Shown one piece after another: positions 35,389 to 45,353 of a stretch of DNA of 56,541 nt (positions are counted from its first letter, which is position 1; every line of letters begins with the position of its first letter). The stretch comes from PALSA-1296 sp037143335 (GTDB taxonomy: Bacteria; Bacteroidota; Ignavibacteria; Palsa-1295). A program made the position numbers and the translations under genes. Below the pieces are notes generated by a model, which made no database searches, had not been told where the DNA came from, and worked only from the letters and a program-made list of their open reading frames with translations. The DNA lies in NCBI GenBank assembly GCA_037143335.1, contig JBAWZA010000019.1:1-56541 (forward strand), written 5' to 3'.

Positions 35389-38013
35389 ATGTTTGGTCAA
35401 ATTGCAATGGGGGTCGTTCTCGCTGCCACATTGATGGGGGTGTTCCTCTATGCCCTCGTAGCCCGAGGCAAAACAGAATTACTCACAGCAGCACGAATTT
35501 CAACACACGTTTCTATTTGGGCGATGTTCATTGCCGCCGGCACTTTGTTGTATTTCATCTTCAACTACCGCTTTGATATTAATTATGTCTACGAGCATTC
35601 CTCAAGGCTCTTATCCAAACCTCTCCTCTTCGCCTCTTTCTACGCAAGCCAAGAAGGTAGCTTTATGCTCTGGGCTTTGTTCACCGCCATCGTGGCGATT
35701 TTCCTGATTCCTTATGCACAACGTCAGCGGTACGAGGCTCCTGTGATGGTAGTCTACCTTGCGATCTTTGCATTTCTGGCGGTGATGTTGGTCGCGAAGA
35801 GTCCATTTGAATCAATCTATTCTGCTCATCCTGGCGAAGCTCCACTTGGCTTCATACCGAAGGACGGCAAAGGGCTAAACCCATCGCTGGAGAATCTGTG
35901 GATCGTGATTCATCCGCCAATGCTATTCTTGGGATTCACTCTTCTCGCAGTACCATTCGCATTTGCACTCACAGCACTTTGGAAGCGCGATTATCAAGGA
36001 TGGGTAACTACCTCTGCACCATGGACTCTCGGCGCTGCGATGGTCTTAGGATTTGCAATTATGCTTGGTGGATTTTGGGCTTATGAGACCTTAGGTTGGG
36101 GAGGATATTGGGGGTGGGATCCCGTCGAGAACGCAAGTCTGCTACCATGGCTCATCACTCTGGCAGCAACGCATACAATGCTCACCCAGAAAAAAACTGG
36201 CGGACTCATAAAGACCAACATCGGCATGACGCTCCTTGCTTACGCACTTGTGCTCTATGCTTCGTTCCTGACTCGGAGCGGGGTGCTCGGTGAAGCTTCA
36301 GTGCACTCCTTTGCCGATCCGGGGAATCTGGCATATTCATTGTTACTCATCGGATTAGTATTTTTTATAGGCGCGTCGCTGATAACCTTTGTGCTTAGGT
36401 GGCGAGATATGAATGCACGCGGTGGCGATTACAAAATTCTCTCGCGTGAGACCGGACTCTCGATTGGCTCTGCCATTTTAGGGGCAAGCGCATTGGTGGT
36501 ATTCGTTGGTACAAGTGCTCCACTCGTTTCCAAAAAAGTAGATATAAGTTTTTACGGTAACTTGCATGTTCCGATTGCGATAGCACTTATGCTTGTCAAC
36601 GGGCTTTCGATGCTCTTGAAATGGAAGCAAACCAGTGTGAGTGATATGGTGAAGAAAGGTACACTCTCCGCCATAGTCGCACTTGTTTTCTCAGTAGTGC
36701 TTTACTTTTCAGGACTGACCGACTTTAGTTACCTTGCGATTGCTTTCTCTGCGACTTTCGCTTTAGTTACCAATCTCGAGATTATGTTTACGCTAATGAA
36801 ATCGCGGGTGAACTTTGGCTATGAGAGTGGACGCGGTGAGCTTAAGCAGAGGCTTTGGAGTGCTTTCAGATGGTGTTTTTCTATTGGCTTTATTGGATTA
36901 CTCCTCGGATCAGCAGGGGACTACTACAAATTTGGATACCTCATTCTTGATTATGGAGGGTATTGGCTTGCTTTGTTGGTAGTTGTGGCAGGAGCATTTT
37001 CTCTTTTAGGGTATCCTCGCATTAAATTCGACAAGCGATTTGTAGGGACATACCTCGCCCATGCGGGTATGGCAGTCTTTATCTTAGGTGTGATCGCATC
37101 AGCTCGGTACGAGAAAAAACAATTCGGGACGCTCATGCAAGGAGTTCCAATGAGGGCATTCGGTGGAGATTACACTGTAACATATACTCACCGCGAACTT
37201 GAAGAGCCAGAGAATTACCATTTCATTATTGATGTAAAGGATAAGAATGGCGAAACCGACCGTGTACGTCCATTAGTATTTTGGACTGCATTCAATAATT
37301 TTAGCGAACCAATTCGAAACCCAGGGATTCTAAAATTCGCTTCGAAAGACTTATACTTCACAATTGTGGGTTTTGACAAGAAAGGCGGAGTGCCACAAGA
37401 CTCACTCACCAAAGGTCAAGAAGTTGCGATCTTTGATGGTGCAATGAAGGTTCGGTTCAACGAATTTGATTTTCCTCCAGAAGAACGCGCAAAGATGATG
37501 TCTCAGCAACCTTTCAGGGTAAAGGCTAACGTCGAGGTACAATTAGCGAACAATCCCGATGCTAAGCCTATCCCACTTGAGCTGGCTGTAACACGAAACC
37601 TGAAAACGGGTGAAGCAAAAGAAGAAGATATTAAGATTCCTGGTACATCCTTCCACCTTCAGCTCTCTGAGTTGAGGCCAAATTTGGATGATCGGTCAAA
37701 GTCTAAGATCATCTTCCGGATGATAGATGAGCAGAACCCACCACCTCCAGTCGTGGAGGGAATTATCGTTGAGGCATTTGTAAAACCTTACATAAACTTA
37801 GTCTGGGGTGGCATCCTCATCGTGGTGATTGGCTTCGCCTATGCCGTGACCCGGCGCAGACGTGAGGCTCTGACGTCAATCGGGAAAGCAGAGCTTGCAT
37901 ATCAGAAAATACTTGAACTCAGGGCTGTAAATGATTATATTAAGGCGCCTTTAGGTCGGGAGGCTTCTGGCATTATATTAAAGCCGAAGCAAAAAGAAGT
38001 GGGTCCCAAATAA
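35389..38013 (+). CDS. ccmF: Cytochrome c heme lyase subunit CcmF
   Basis: Integral membrane protein of 874 residues that attaches heme to apocytochrome c. The periplasmic tryptophan-rich WWD heme-handling motif reads GWGGYWGWDPVENASLLPWL, near residue 240. Fifteen or more hydrophobic segments are visible, and a large soluble domain lies at about residues 595-795, before the last helix, as in CcmF. The length is greater than the about 650 residues of typical CcmF because of that C-terminal domain. The partner CcmE' is directly upstream. No ccmA, B, C or H genes are in this window. Confidence 0.93.
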   Translation: MFGQIAMGVVLAATLMGVFLYALVARGKTELLTAARISTHVSIWAMFIAAGTLLYFIFNYRFDINYVYEHSSRLLSKPLLFASFYASQEGSFMLWALFTAIVAIFLIPYAQRQRYEAPVMVVYLAIFAFLAVMLVAKSPFESIYSAHPGEAPLGFIPKDGKGLNPSLENLWIVIHPPMLFLGFTLLAVPFAFALTALWKRDYQGWVTTSAPWTLGAAMVLGFAIMLGGFWAYETLGWGGYWGWDPVENASLLPWLITLAATHTMLTQKKTGGLIKTNIGMTLLAYALVLYASFLTRSGVLGEASVHSFADPGNLAYSLLLIGLVFFIGASLITFVLRWRDMNARGGDYKILSRETGLSIGSAILGASALVVFVGTSAPLVSKKVDISFYGNLHVPIAIALMLVNGLSMLLKWKQTSVSDMVKKGTLSAIVALVFSVVLYFSGLTDFSYLAIAFSATFALVTNLEIMFTLMKSRVNFGYESGRGELKQRLWSAFRWCFSIGFIGLLLGSAGDYYKFGYLILDYGGYWLALLVVVAGAFSLLGYPRIKFDKRFVGTYLAHAGMAVFILGVIASARYEKKQFGTLMQGVPMRAFGGDYTVTYTHRELEEPENYHFIIDVKDKNGETDRVRPLVFWTAFNNFSEPIRNPGILKFASKDLYFTIVGFDKKGGVPQDSLTKGQEVAIFDGAMKVRFNEFDFPPEERAKMMSQQPFRVKANVEVQLANNPDAKPIPLELAVTRNLKTGEAKEEDIKIPGTSFHLQLSELRPNLDDRSKSKIIFRMIDEQNPPPPVVEGIIVEAFVKPYINLVWGGILIVVIGFAYAVTRRRREALTSIGKAELAYQKILELRAVNDYIKAPLGREASGIILKPKQKEVGPK

Positions 38014-38029
38014 TAAAATATTATTTTTT
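38008..38029 (+). terminator. AT-rich hairpin at the end of ccmF
   Basis: AAATAATA (38008-38015) pairs with TATTATTT (38019-38026) over a three-base loop, and T's continue to 38029. The stem is all A-T and overlaps the ccmF stop codon, so it is a weak candidate. Confidence 0.35.
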
Positions 38030-38116
38030 AGGTTAATTTGTAACTTCAGCCCCCTCCAATGTGTCTATAGTTGGGTAGTTGTCAATAATCTTAAACTAAA
38101 CACATAAGAACAATCA

Positions 38117-39256
38117 ATGAACATGAAACGAATTCTACCTATACTCATTCTCTTCTCGAGCTGGGTTGTAGTAAGTTGTAAATCCACTGGGACAATTGAG
38201 ACGCAGGTTTGGGGACACTCAGACCACGGTGTAGATGGTGACAAGAATGTTTGGATGAAAGCTCCTCCAGCGGGTGAAGGTCTCCAAATTGCCGTACAGC
38301 CTTTTATAGTACCTGGGGATAGTGTTGAGGTACAGGGGAATTTTTATTTCCACTTACCAACATCAGTCCCGTTTGATGTTGGTGTGATTGAAATTGCGAT
38401 GAATGAAGGTACTCATCACATGAATATGTACAAGTCCACTGTAAAGTGGCCTGCAGATTCAGGTATTCCACGCCCTATCGTATTCACTCATTTAGATGGA
38501 AAAGTTGACACCCAGAATGTCCGTTATCAGGCGGAGTTCAATGCGACGATTGTTCGTAATGGCGGTGATATGATGGTTGAGGCTCAGGTTCCTTATTTGA
38601 ACTGGACTTTCCCAAAACTTCCAACAGGCGAGCAAACTTCGGTTCATTTCGGTGCAAATGATACGGTGATTATCGAAAATCACTACGTTAATGTTCCGAA
38701 CCTTAATGGTGGAGGGTCACAGTTAACGCCTAACGGTAAGGGTAAGATTATCATCAATCTTTGGAAAGCACAAGCCGCCTCTACGGTTCATGCATCAATG
38801 ATGTTTGCAAGAAAGACTACTTCTCTCATCATACCGAAGTATTCCGATACTGTTGCTCAAAAAAGCTGCTATTTTTCGCCAACTACTCTTCGTGCTGCGC
38901 CAATTTATATGCTCGGTATGACAGGGCATTATCATAGCAGAGGCAAAAACTTCTGGGTAGAGAAAAGACGTGCTATCCACGACGGGGCTGGTGCTCTAAT
39001 CTCTGATTCGCTAATCGCTACGATCTATCGCAGTCCATCATGGGATGAGCCTCCTTTTGCTGTTTTTGATCCACCAATTCAGCTTAACCTTGCTGCCGGT
39101 GATTACATCAAATACTATGCCGAATACGTAAATAATACTGGTAACGTAATCAAGTTTGGACCACATGTCGCGGTTGAAGAGCACATGAACTTGTTTACGT
39201 GGTTTGCTCCAGGTTGGAATGATGGTCAAACTTTGTACGATGACGTTTCTAACTAA
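38117..39256 (+). CDS. PHM/DBH-like copper type II monooxygenase lipoprotein
   Basis: Protein of 379 residues with lipobox VVSC (Cys 21), so it is lipid-anchored. The fold is like the copper type II, ascorbate-dependent monooxygenases (peptidylglycine alpha-hydroxylating monooxygenase and dopamine beta-hydroxylase). The expected ligands can be placed: CuH His 100 and His 101 in GTHHMNMY, and His 189 in IIENHYVNVP; CuM His 271 and His 273 in GMTGHYHSRGKNF, and Met 357 in AVEEHMNLFTWF. Spacing between these sites is close to that in DBH. Only Cys 21 and Cys 251 are present, so the disulfides of the animal enzymes are missing. It heads the operon-like row that continues with five CRTAC1-type genes, after a terminator. 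Confidence 0.75.
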   Translation: MNMKRILPILILFSSWVVVSCKSTGTIETQVWGHSDHGVDGDKNVWMKAPPAGEGLQIAVQPFIVPGDSVEVQGNFYFHLPTSVPFDVGVIEIAMNEGTHHMNMYKSTVKWPADSGIPRPIVFTHLDGKVDTQNVRYQAEFNATIVRNGGDMMVEAQVPYLNWTFPKLPTGEQTSVHFGANDTVIIENHYVNVPNLNGGGSQLTPNGKGKIIINLWKAQAASTVHASMMFARKTTSLIIPKYSDTVAQKSCYFSPTTLRAAPIYMLGMTGHYHSRGKNFWVEKRRAIHDGAGALISDSLIATIYRSPSWDEPPFAVFDPPIQLNLAAGDYIKYYAEYVNNTGNVIKFGPHVAVEEHMNLFTWFAPGWNDGQTLYDDVSN

Positions 39257-39285
39257 CGAACGCAGTAGTCTGAATTGTTTCGAGG

Positions 39286-39330
39286 CTGCCAAGGTGAGAG
39301 GAACGACTCACCTTGGCAGTTAGTTTTTTA
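39286..39330 (+). terminator. Strong terminator between the monooxygenase and CRTAC1 genes
   Basis: A perfect 13-base-pair stem, CTGCCAAGGTGAG (39286-39298) with CTCACCTTGGCAG (39307-39319), an eight-base loop, and then TTAGTTTTTTA. It ends only 26 bases before the next start codon, so the CRTAC1 genes need either read-through or a promoter that overlaps the hairpin. Confidence 0.85.
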
Positions 39331-39355
39331 TCTTATCAATAATAGAGAGGCGATT

Positions 39356-41329
39356 ATGAAAATCTTGAGATACCTACTTCTGGCGGTCACCCTTGCGCCC
39401 TCCGTTGCATTCTCCCAATTTTTGTTCAAAGACATCACTGCACAGGCAGGCATTTTTATGAAATCCAGTGGCTCCTCAGATGCAGGTCCTGGTGCAGTTG
39501 TTATTGATGTGAATAACGATGGCTGGGATGATCTCTATATGGCGGGTGGGTTCGATAGCGACAAGCTATTTTTGAATATGAAAGATGGCACGTTCATGGA
39601 CATTGCACCTGATAATCTTCATACTCACACGGATAGATCAACTAGAAGCTGGCGTAATTTTCCTCGCGGGGGGATCGCATTTGATTATGACAATGACGGT
39701 CTCACAGATCTTTACACCGTATGTTTAGAGCATGACTTTCTGTGGCATAACAACGGTGATAACACATTCACCGATGTGACTCGTGAAGCTCAGCTGAACT
39801 TCCCTTATGACCAAAATCAGAGTATGACGGCTAGCTTCGGAGATTTTGATGGCGATGGTGATAACGATTTTTATGTGGCACGATGGGTGCAAGAAAATAA
39901 ATTCCGCCAAGATACGCAGGGTAACATCAATGGTTATGCCCACAAGGGTTTTCCGAACTGGTTCTATGTGAACAATGGTGATAAATCTTTCACCGAGCGA
40001 GCGAAAGAATTCGGAGTTGACGGCGATACAGGAACAACGAACATTGCCCTTTTCTTTGACTATGATCGTGATGGGGATCTCGATCTGTTGATCGGAAATG
40101 ACTTTGGAGTAGAGCTAACACCTAATCAGGTGTGGAAAAATATGCTCATGGAAACAGGAGTTGCAACCTTCGTTGACGTTTCAAAGGAATTGAATTTGGG
40201 CTCCAGACTCTTCTGTATGGGGATAGGACCGAATGATTTCAATAACGATGGAAACTTCGATTTTTACGAAACTTCCTTCGGTACCGATTCCTTGATGATG
40301 AATAATGGTAATGGATCATTCACGAATGTTCGAAAAAAATATTTGCCAAAAGGCAACGGTTTTGAACGTTCCGGAAGTGGACTCATGACCACCACATGGA
40401 CGGCATTATTTGCTGATTTTGATAATGATGGGTGGGAAGATGGCTTGATAGTGCATGGTTACGAAGGGGCGATTTCCCCTTGGATTACGAATCCGAATCA
40501 TCTCGATACTTCACAGTTCCTTCACAACATCGGGGGAGGTTATTTTGAAGACTATACTGATCAAGCGCTTGGCGAAAAATATCTCGACATGCAAGGTAGG
40601 GGTGCTGCATATCTTGATTTTAATCACGATGGAAAACTTGATATTTGTTATGGGAGTATGTCCACAACAAATCTCGATTCCCGTGATTTTCGACTCCTGC
40701 AAAATATCACTCCACAGATGGAAGGTGAGACGAATCATTGGCTACAAATGAGGTTCCACGCTAGACGTACTGCCAAAGAAGCAATTGGCACTATTGTCGA
40801 TGTTTGGGCTCATGGTATGAGTCACTCACGGCAAGTATCTACGGGGGGTGGATTTGGCTCTCAAAACTCTTTAATGCAACAAGTAGGACTTGGCGTAGAA
40901 GCGAAAGCTGACAGCGTTATTGTTTCGTGGCCTGCTGATAAAAACCGTCATCGCCAGATCGATCGTTATTATAACGTCAAAGCCGACACTCTGTACTATG
41001 TTTGGGAAAATTTGTCGAGCACTCCTGACCCGAGTCTCTTGTCGCTTTCTCCAGAGGAGCCGCTCAAGTCCGTTAACCATCCCCAAACTCAAGCGGATGT
41101 GACGCAAGTATATCCGAATCCTGTAGGCAAAGTAATTAACGTTGATCGTTTGTCGACTACCAAAGAGAATCACTTCGAGATTTATGATTTGCTTGGTGTG
41201 AAGCAATTGGATTTCAACTGTAAAGAGAGCCGATTCTCTGGATTTGTCGGAAATTTACGCCCTGGCTGTTATGTCTTAAGAGTCATCTCAGGCAATGATG
41301 TGGTTACAAAGCAGTTTATAAAGGAGTAA
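39356..41329 (+). CDS. CRTAC1-type FG-GAP/ASPIC-UnbV protein with T9SS tail (copy 1)
   Basis: Secreted protein of 657 residues from Met 39356, with AGAGAGG seven bases ahead. The signal peptide ends SVAFSQ. Seven calcium-loop repeats are visible in order: DVNNDGWDD, DYDNDGLTD, DFDGDGDND, DYDRDGDLD, DFNNDGNFD, DFDNDGWED and DFNHDGKLD. This number suits a seven-bladed FG-GAP propeller. The ASPIC/UnbV domain follows, with RTAKEAIGTIVDVW and VSTGGGFGSQNSL. The last about 75 residues are a T9SS sorting domain starting VYPNPVGKV and ending TKQFIKE. It is the first of five tandem paralogs. Function of this class is unknown. Confidence 0.9.
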   Translation: MKILRYLLLAVTLAPSVAFSQFLFKDITAQAGIFMKSSGSSDAGPGAVVIDVNNDGWDDLYMAGGFDSDKLFLNMKDGTFMDIAPDNLHTHTDRSTRSWRNFPRGGIAFDYDNDGLTDLYTVCLEHDFLWHNNGDNTFTDVTREAQLNFPYDQNQSMTASFGDFDGDGDNDFYVARWVQENKFRQDTQGNINGYAHKGFPNWFYVNNGDKSFTERAKEFGVDGDTGTTNIALFFDYDRDGDLDLLIGNDFGVELTPNQVWKNMLMETGVATFVDVSKELNLGSRLFCMGIGPNDFNNDGNFDFYETSFGTDSLMMNNGNGSFTNVRKKYLPKGNGFERSGSGLMTTTWTALFADFDNDGWEDGLIVHGYEGAISPWITNPNHLDTSQFLHNIGGGYFEDYTDQALGEKYLDMQGRGAAYLDFNHDGKLDICYGSMSTTNLDSRDFRLLQNITPQMEGETNHWLQMRFHARRTAKEAIGTIVDVWAHGMSHSRQVSTGGGFGSQNSLMQQVGLGVEAKADSVIVSWPADKNRHRQIDRYYNVKADTLYYVWENLSSTPDPSLLSLSPEEPLKSVNHPQTQADVTQVYPNPVGKVINVDRLSTTKENHFEIYDLLGVKQLDFNCKESRFSGFVGNLRPGCYVLRVISGNDVVTKQFIKE

Positions 41330-41384
41330 CTCGGAAGCAAATCCCTATGTTGAAAGAGGAGGGATAATTGTTGATTCTAACACG

Positions 41385-43316
41385 ATGAAGAGGAGCCTAT
41401 TTGTTTTGATGCTAATTCTTGGCTGTTGGCGCAGTCAGGTTTTTGCGCAGATACAATTCAAGGAAGTTACCTCAAAGGCTGGAATCTATATGCGCGCAGC
41501 CGAGTCCAACGAAGCAGGACCTGGTGTGGTAGTCGGTGATCTAGACGGTGACGGATGGGATGACATCTACATGCCTGGTGGAGAAGATAGTGATAAACTC
41601 TTCTTGAACATGCACGATGGTACTTTTAAGAACATAGCACCTCCGAATGTATCTGTGCATCAGCAAAAAAATGGTGGTAGCTATCGCGCGTGGGAAAGCG
41701 CACCAAGAGGCGGGATCATATTTGACTACGACAACGATGGGTACAACGACATATACAGCTGTTGTGAGAATCGAGATATTCTTTGGCACAACAACAAAGA
41801 CGGAACCTACACCGACGTTACTCGCGTAGCGCAACTTGACGTACCACTTGATCGGAATGAAAGTATGAGTGCTACTTTCGGTGACTTCAACGGTGACGGA
41901 ACAAATGATATCTATGTGGCGCGTTGGGTCAATGAGTACAAGTTCACTGCTGACTCCCATGGCAACAACACGGTTTTTGCGCACAAAGGATTTCCGAATT
42001 GGTTCTATGTAAATAACGGAGATGGTTCGTTTACCGAGAGTGGAAAGGCATTCGGAGTTGATGGCGATACAGGCACGACAAATATTGCAATATTTTTTGA
42101 TTACGACAGAGACGGTGATCTTGATCTGCTCATCGGCAATGACTTTGGTTGGGCACTCACACCGAACCAAGTGTTCAAGAACATGCTCATGGAGACTGGC
42201 GAGGCGAAGTTTGTTGACGTCAGCGACTCCATCGGGATGAAGGTGCATCTTTTCTGTATGGGGATTGGGCCGAATGACTACGATCGTGATGGCTCATTCG
42301 ATTTTTATATGACGAGTTTCGGCCCTGACTCGCTGATGCACAACAATGGCAAAAACATTTTTCATGACGTAAGTAAAAGAGTCTTGCCTCACGGTGATGG
42401 CCTAATGTCAGGCGGCAGCGCACTCATGGCGACAACATGGACTGCGTTAATGGGTGACTATGACAATGATGGCTGGGAGGACGGGTTTATAGTGCACGGT
42501 TCGTTAGGACTATTATCACAATTCCAATCAGAAGCTCCGCAAAAAGATACCTCAACATTTTATCATAACATTCAGGGATATTTCGAAGATGTGACCCCAA
42601 CCGTACTTGATGGTTATTATATTGATTTTAAGGGACGCGGTGCTGGTTTCTTGGACTTCAATCACGATGGCAAACTCGATATTTGCGTGGGTTCACTTGG
42701 CTTCGATCCAGGTATTCCTACGAATGATTTTCGACTCTTACAAAATATCGCAAGCCCAAGCGATGCGAATCCTTCGCATTGGCTCGAAATGCGATTTATC
42801 GCTAAGCGTACTGCCAAAGAAGCAATCGGCACAATCGTTGATGTATGGGCTGGCGGGGAAGTAAGTACTAGACAAGTTTCGACCGGTGGAGGTTTTGGCT
42901 CTCAAAATTCGTTGACCCAACACGTTGGACTCGGTGAACATGAATATGCAGATTCTATCATCGTCTATTGGCCGTGTGATAAGTATCGTCATCGTCAGAT
43001 CGACAAGTATCTACATGTGCAGGCAGATAATATTGTTACTTATATTGAAACTGTATCTGGGGTAAAGGATATACCGATGAAGAGTGAAGTAGAGATTTAC
43101 CCACAGCCAGCAAATGATTACTTGCATGTGAAAAATATTTCTCCATCAGGTAGTAATAGGATCGAAATTTTCGATTTATTGGGAAACAGGTCACTTGAAA
43201 TCTATTCATCGGACGCAAACGTTTCGCTACCAATTTCCCAACTCTCTGTTGGTTGTTACGTTCTGAAGATTACTGGAGAGAAGAGTGTGATTATACGTCA
43301 GTTTATTAAAGATTAA
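41385..43316 (+). CDS. CRTAC1-type FG-GAP/ASPIC-UnbV protein with T9SS tail (copy 2)
   Basis: Paralog of 643 residues. The signal peptide ends SQVFAQ. Seven calcium loops are present: DLDGDGWDD, DYDNDGYND, DFNGDGTND, DYDRDGDLD, DYDRDGSFD, DYDNDGWED and DFNHDGKLD. The ASPIC/UnbV part is intact (GSQNSLTQHVGLG). The C-terminal T9SS domain begins IYPQPANDY, with Gln where the others mostly have Asn. It has an extra Cys pair (CCENRD) in the second blade. It starts 55 bases after copy 1, and its stop codon overlaps the start of copy 3 by one base. Confidence 0.9.
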   Translation: MKRSLFVLMLILGCWRSQVFAQIQFKEVTSKAGIYMRAAESNEAGPGVVVGDLDGDGWDDIYMPGGEDSDKLFLNMHDGTFKNIAPPNVSVHQQKNGGSYRAWESAPRGGIIFDYDNDGYNDIYSCCENRDILWHNNKDGTYTDVTRVAQLDVPLDRNESMSATFGDFNGDGTNDIYVARWVNEYKFTADSHGNNTVFAHKGFPNWFYVNNGDGSFTESGKAFGVDGDTGTTNIAIFFDYDRDGDLDLLIGNDFGWALTPNQVFKNMLMETGEAKFVDVSDSIGMKVHLFCMGIGPNDYDRDGSFDFYMTSFGPDSLMHNNGKNIFHDVSKRVLPHGDGLMSGGSALMATTWTALMGDYDNDGWEDGFIVHGSLGLLSQFQSEAPQKDTSTFYHNIQGYFEDVTPTVLDGYYIDFKGRGAGFLDFNHDGKLDICVGSLGFDPGIPTNDFRLLQNIASPSDANPSHWLEMRFIAKRTAKEAIGTIVDVWAGGEVSTRQVSTGGGFGSQNSLTQHVGLGEHEYADSIIVYWPCDKYRHRQIDKYLHVQADNIVTYIETVSGVKDIPMKSEVEIYPQPANDYLHVKNISPSGSNRIEIFDLLGNRSLEIYSSDANVSLPISQLSVGCYVLKITGEKSVIIRQFIKD

Positions 43317-45286
43317 TGACACGAGATATGCAAAAAGTCACAAGGCATTTTGGCACGGCGAAGCTCTGTGTACTTATCCTTACAGGATTGTTTTTGTTGC
43401 CTGAACTTGGATATTCTCAATACCTTTTCAGAGATGTTACACCATCTTCACGAGTTTATATGCGCTCTACTGGAGCCGATGAGGCCGGTCCTGGTGCGGT
43501 GGTCTTTGATTTTAATGGTGATGGTTGGGATGACCTTTATCTTTCCGGTGGTTATGATAGCGACAAGATTTTCATCAACATGCATGATGGTACTTTCAAA
43601 GATATCACACCGCCAAATATGTCAGTTCACATGACGGATGCAAGTGTCAAGTGGCGGACATTTCCCCGAGGTGGCACAGCGTTTGACTACGATAACGATG
43701 GATTGCCAGATATTTACTCAGCATGTCAGAGTCACGATATGCTCTGGCACAATAATGGCGATGGGACATTCACTGATGTTACCGTCAAAGCCCATCTTGT
43801 AATGCCTTTAGAGGTGAATCAGAGCATGAGTGCTTCCTTCGGTGATTACGATGGCGATGGGGATAATGACTTCTATGTTGCTCGTTGGTTAGCTGAAAAT
43901 AATTTTGGCGTCGATGTGCTCGGTAATAAAATTGCATATACCTACAAGGGGTTTCCGAATTGGTTCTACGAGAATAATGGCGACGGTACGTTTACTGAGC
44001 GCGCAGGTGAATATCATATTGATAGCGACACTGCAACATCGAATATCCCAATCTTTTTTGATATTGATAGAGATGGCGATCTTGATATTATTCTTGGGAA
44101 TGATAATGGCATTCAACTGATCCCAAATAAAGTGTACAAAAATATGCTCATGGAAACGGGGCATGCGACATTTGTGGAGGTAAGCAAGGCGATGCATTTA
44201 GATTGTCACCTGCTTTGTATGGGTATCGGCATTGGGGATTTCAATCTTGATGGTAATTTCGATCTATATGAGACAACGATTGGTCCTGACTCACTGATGA
44301 TGAATAATGGTGATGGTACTTTTAAGAATGCAAGTCCGGCCCGTTTGCCGCACGGGAATGGATTTGAACGCCATGGTGGGACATATATCTGTGCTTCTTG
44401 GACTCCGTTAGTTGGGGATTTTGATAATAACGGACTCGAAGATGTTTTCATCGTTCACGGAGCGTTAGGAACATTCTTTTCTCTTGAGCATACTAATCCT
44501 ACGAAGCATGATACTTCGTTGTTCTATGAAAATATCGGAGGGTATTTTAAAGATGTCACCGATGAGGCGATGGATGGTATGTACGTAGACCTCAAAGCGA
44601 GAGGAGCAGCATATTTTGACTATAATCATGACGGATTACTCGATATTGCCCTAATGCAACTTAGCGATGACCCAAATTCTCCTATTCCCGATTTCCATTT
44701 GCTGAAAAATATTACTCCTGCTATTGATCCACCAAATCATTGGCTTGAGCTTCGCTTCGTTGCTAAGCGCACTGCAAAAGAAGCAATCGGCACGACTATT
44801 GACGTGTACGCCGGAGGTATAGTTCATACAAGACAGGTTAGTACTGGCGGTGGATTCGGCTCACAAAATTCGTTGATGCAACACTTTGGGTTAGGCGAAT
44901 ATGCAATCGCAGATTCTATTATCGTTTATTGGCCATGCGATAAATACCGTCATCGTCAGGTAGATCGGTATTACAATGTCAAAGCTGATGCCATGTTAAC
45001 CTATGAAGAATCTATGGGAACAGGAGCGGTTCACCAAAAGTCAACTTCAACTAATGATATTCGAATTTATCCGACCCCAGCGACAACGCAACTTACAGTC
45101 ACAAATCTTACTCCAGAGTTGCAGTCTCATTTTGAAATATTTGACGTCTTGGGTGCCAAAAAGATGGACACATACGGAACAAGTTCAGAGAGAACGCTAT
45201 TTCTTGAATCGTTACTGCCGGGTAGCTATTACTTACGCATTTCCTCGCGAGATGGCTCTACGACTCGGCCGTTCGTGAAGCAGTAG
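43316..45286 (+). CDS. CRTAC1-type FG-GAP/ASPIC-UnbV protein with T9SS tail (copy 3)
   Basis: Paralog of 656 residues. The start at 43316 overlaps the stop of copy 2 (TAATG). A second Met at 43328 is possible and would still give a good signal peptide, which ends ELGYSQ. Seven loops: DFNGDGWDD, DYDNDGLPD, DYDGDGDND, DIDRDGDLD, DFNLDGNFD, DFDNNGLED and DYNHDGLLD. In the fourth blade the others have a GNDFG run, and this copy has GNDNG. The ASPIC/UnbV domain is intact (GSQNSLMQHFGLG). The T9SS tail starts IYPTPATTQ and ends in TRPFVKQ. It is the most diverged copy in blades three to five. Confidence 0.88.
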   Translation: MTRDMQKVTRHFGTAKLCVLILTGLFLLPELGYSQYLFRDVTPSSRVYMRSTGADEAGPGAVVFDFNGDGWDDLYLSGGYDSDKIFINMHDGTFKDITPPNMSVHMTDASVKWRTFPRGGTAFDYDNDGLPDIYSACQSHDMLWHNNGDGTFTDVTVKAHLVMPLEVNQSMSASFGDYDGDGDNDFYVARWLAENNFGVDVLGNKIAYTYKGFPNWFYENNGDGTFTERAGEYHIDSDTATSNIPIFFDIDRDGDLDIILGNDNGIQLIPNKVYKNMLMETGHATFVEVSKAMHLDCHLLCMGIGIGDFNLDGNFDLYETTIGPDSLMMNNGDGTFKNASPARLPHGNGFERHGGTYICASWTPLVGDFDNNGLEDVFIVHGALGTFFSLEHTNPTKHDTSLFYENIGGYFKDVTDEAMDGMYVDLKARGAAYFDYNHDGLLDIALMQLSDDPNSPIPDFHLLKNITPAIDPPNHWLELRFVAKRTAKEAIGTTIDVYAGGIVHTRQVSTGGGFGSQNSLMQHFGLGEYAIADSIIVYWPCDKYRHRQVDRYYNVKADAMLTYEESMGTGAVHQKSTSTNDIRIYPTPATTQLTVTNLTPELQSHFEIFDVLGAKKMDTYGTSSERTLFLESLLPGSYYLRISSRDGSTTRPFVKQ

Positions 45287-45353
45287 GAATAGAGTTTTTG
45301 TGATTGCGCGTGTTTTATTGTTGTCGTAATTCCTTAAAATATAACGTACTCGA

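Noticed and set aside
41541..42248. A 235-codon minus-strand frame opposite CRTAC1 copy 2
   Set aside because: It is a mirror of calcium-loop codons (GAT/GAC give Ile/Val on the other strand), has no family features, and the plus-strand gene is certain.
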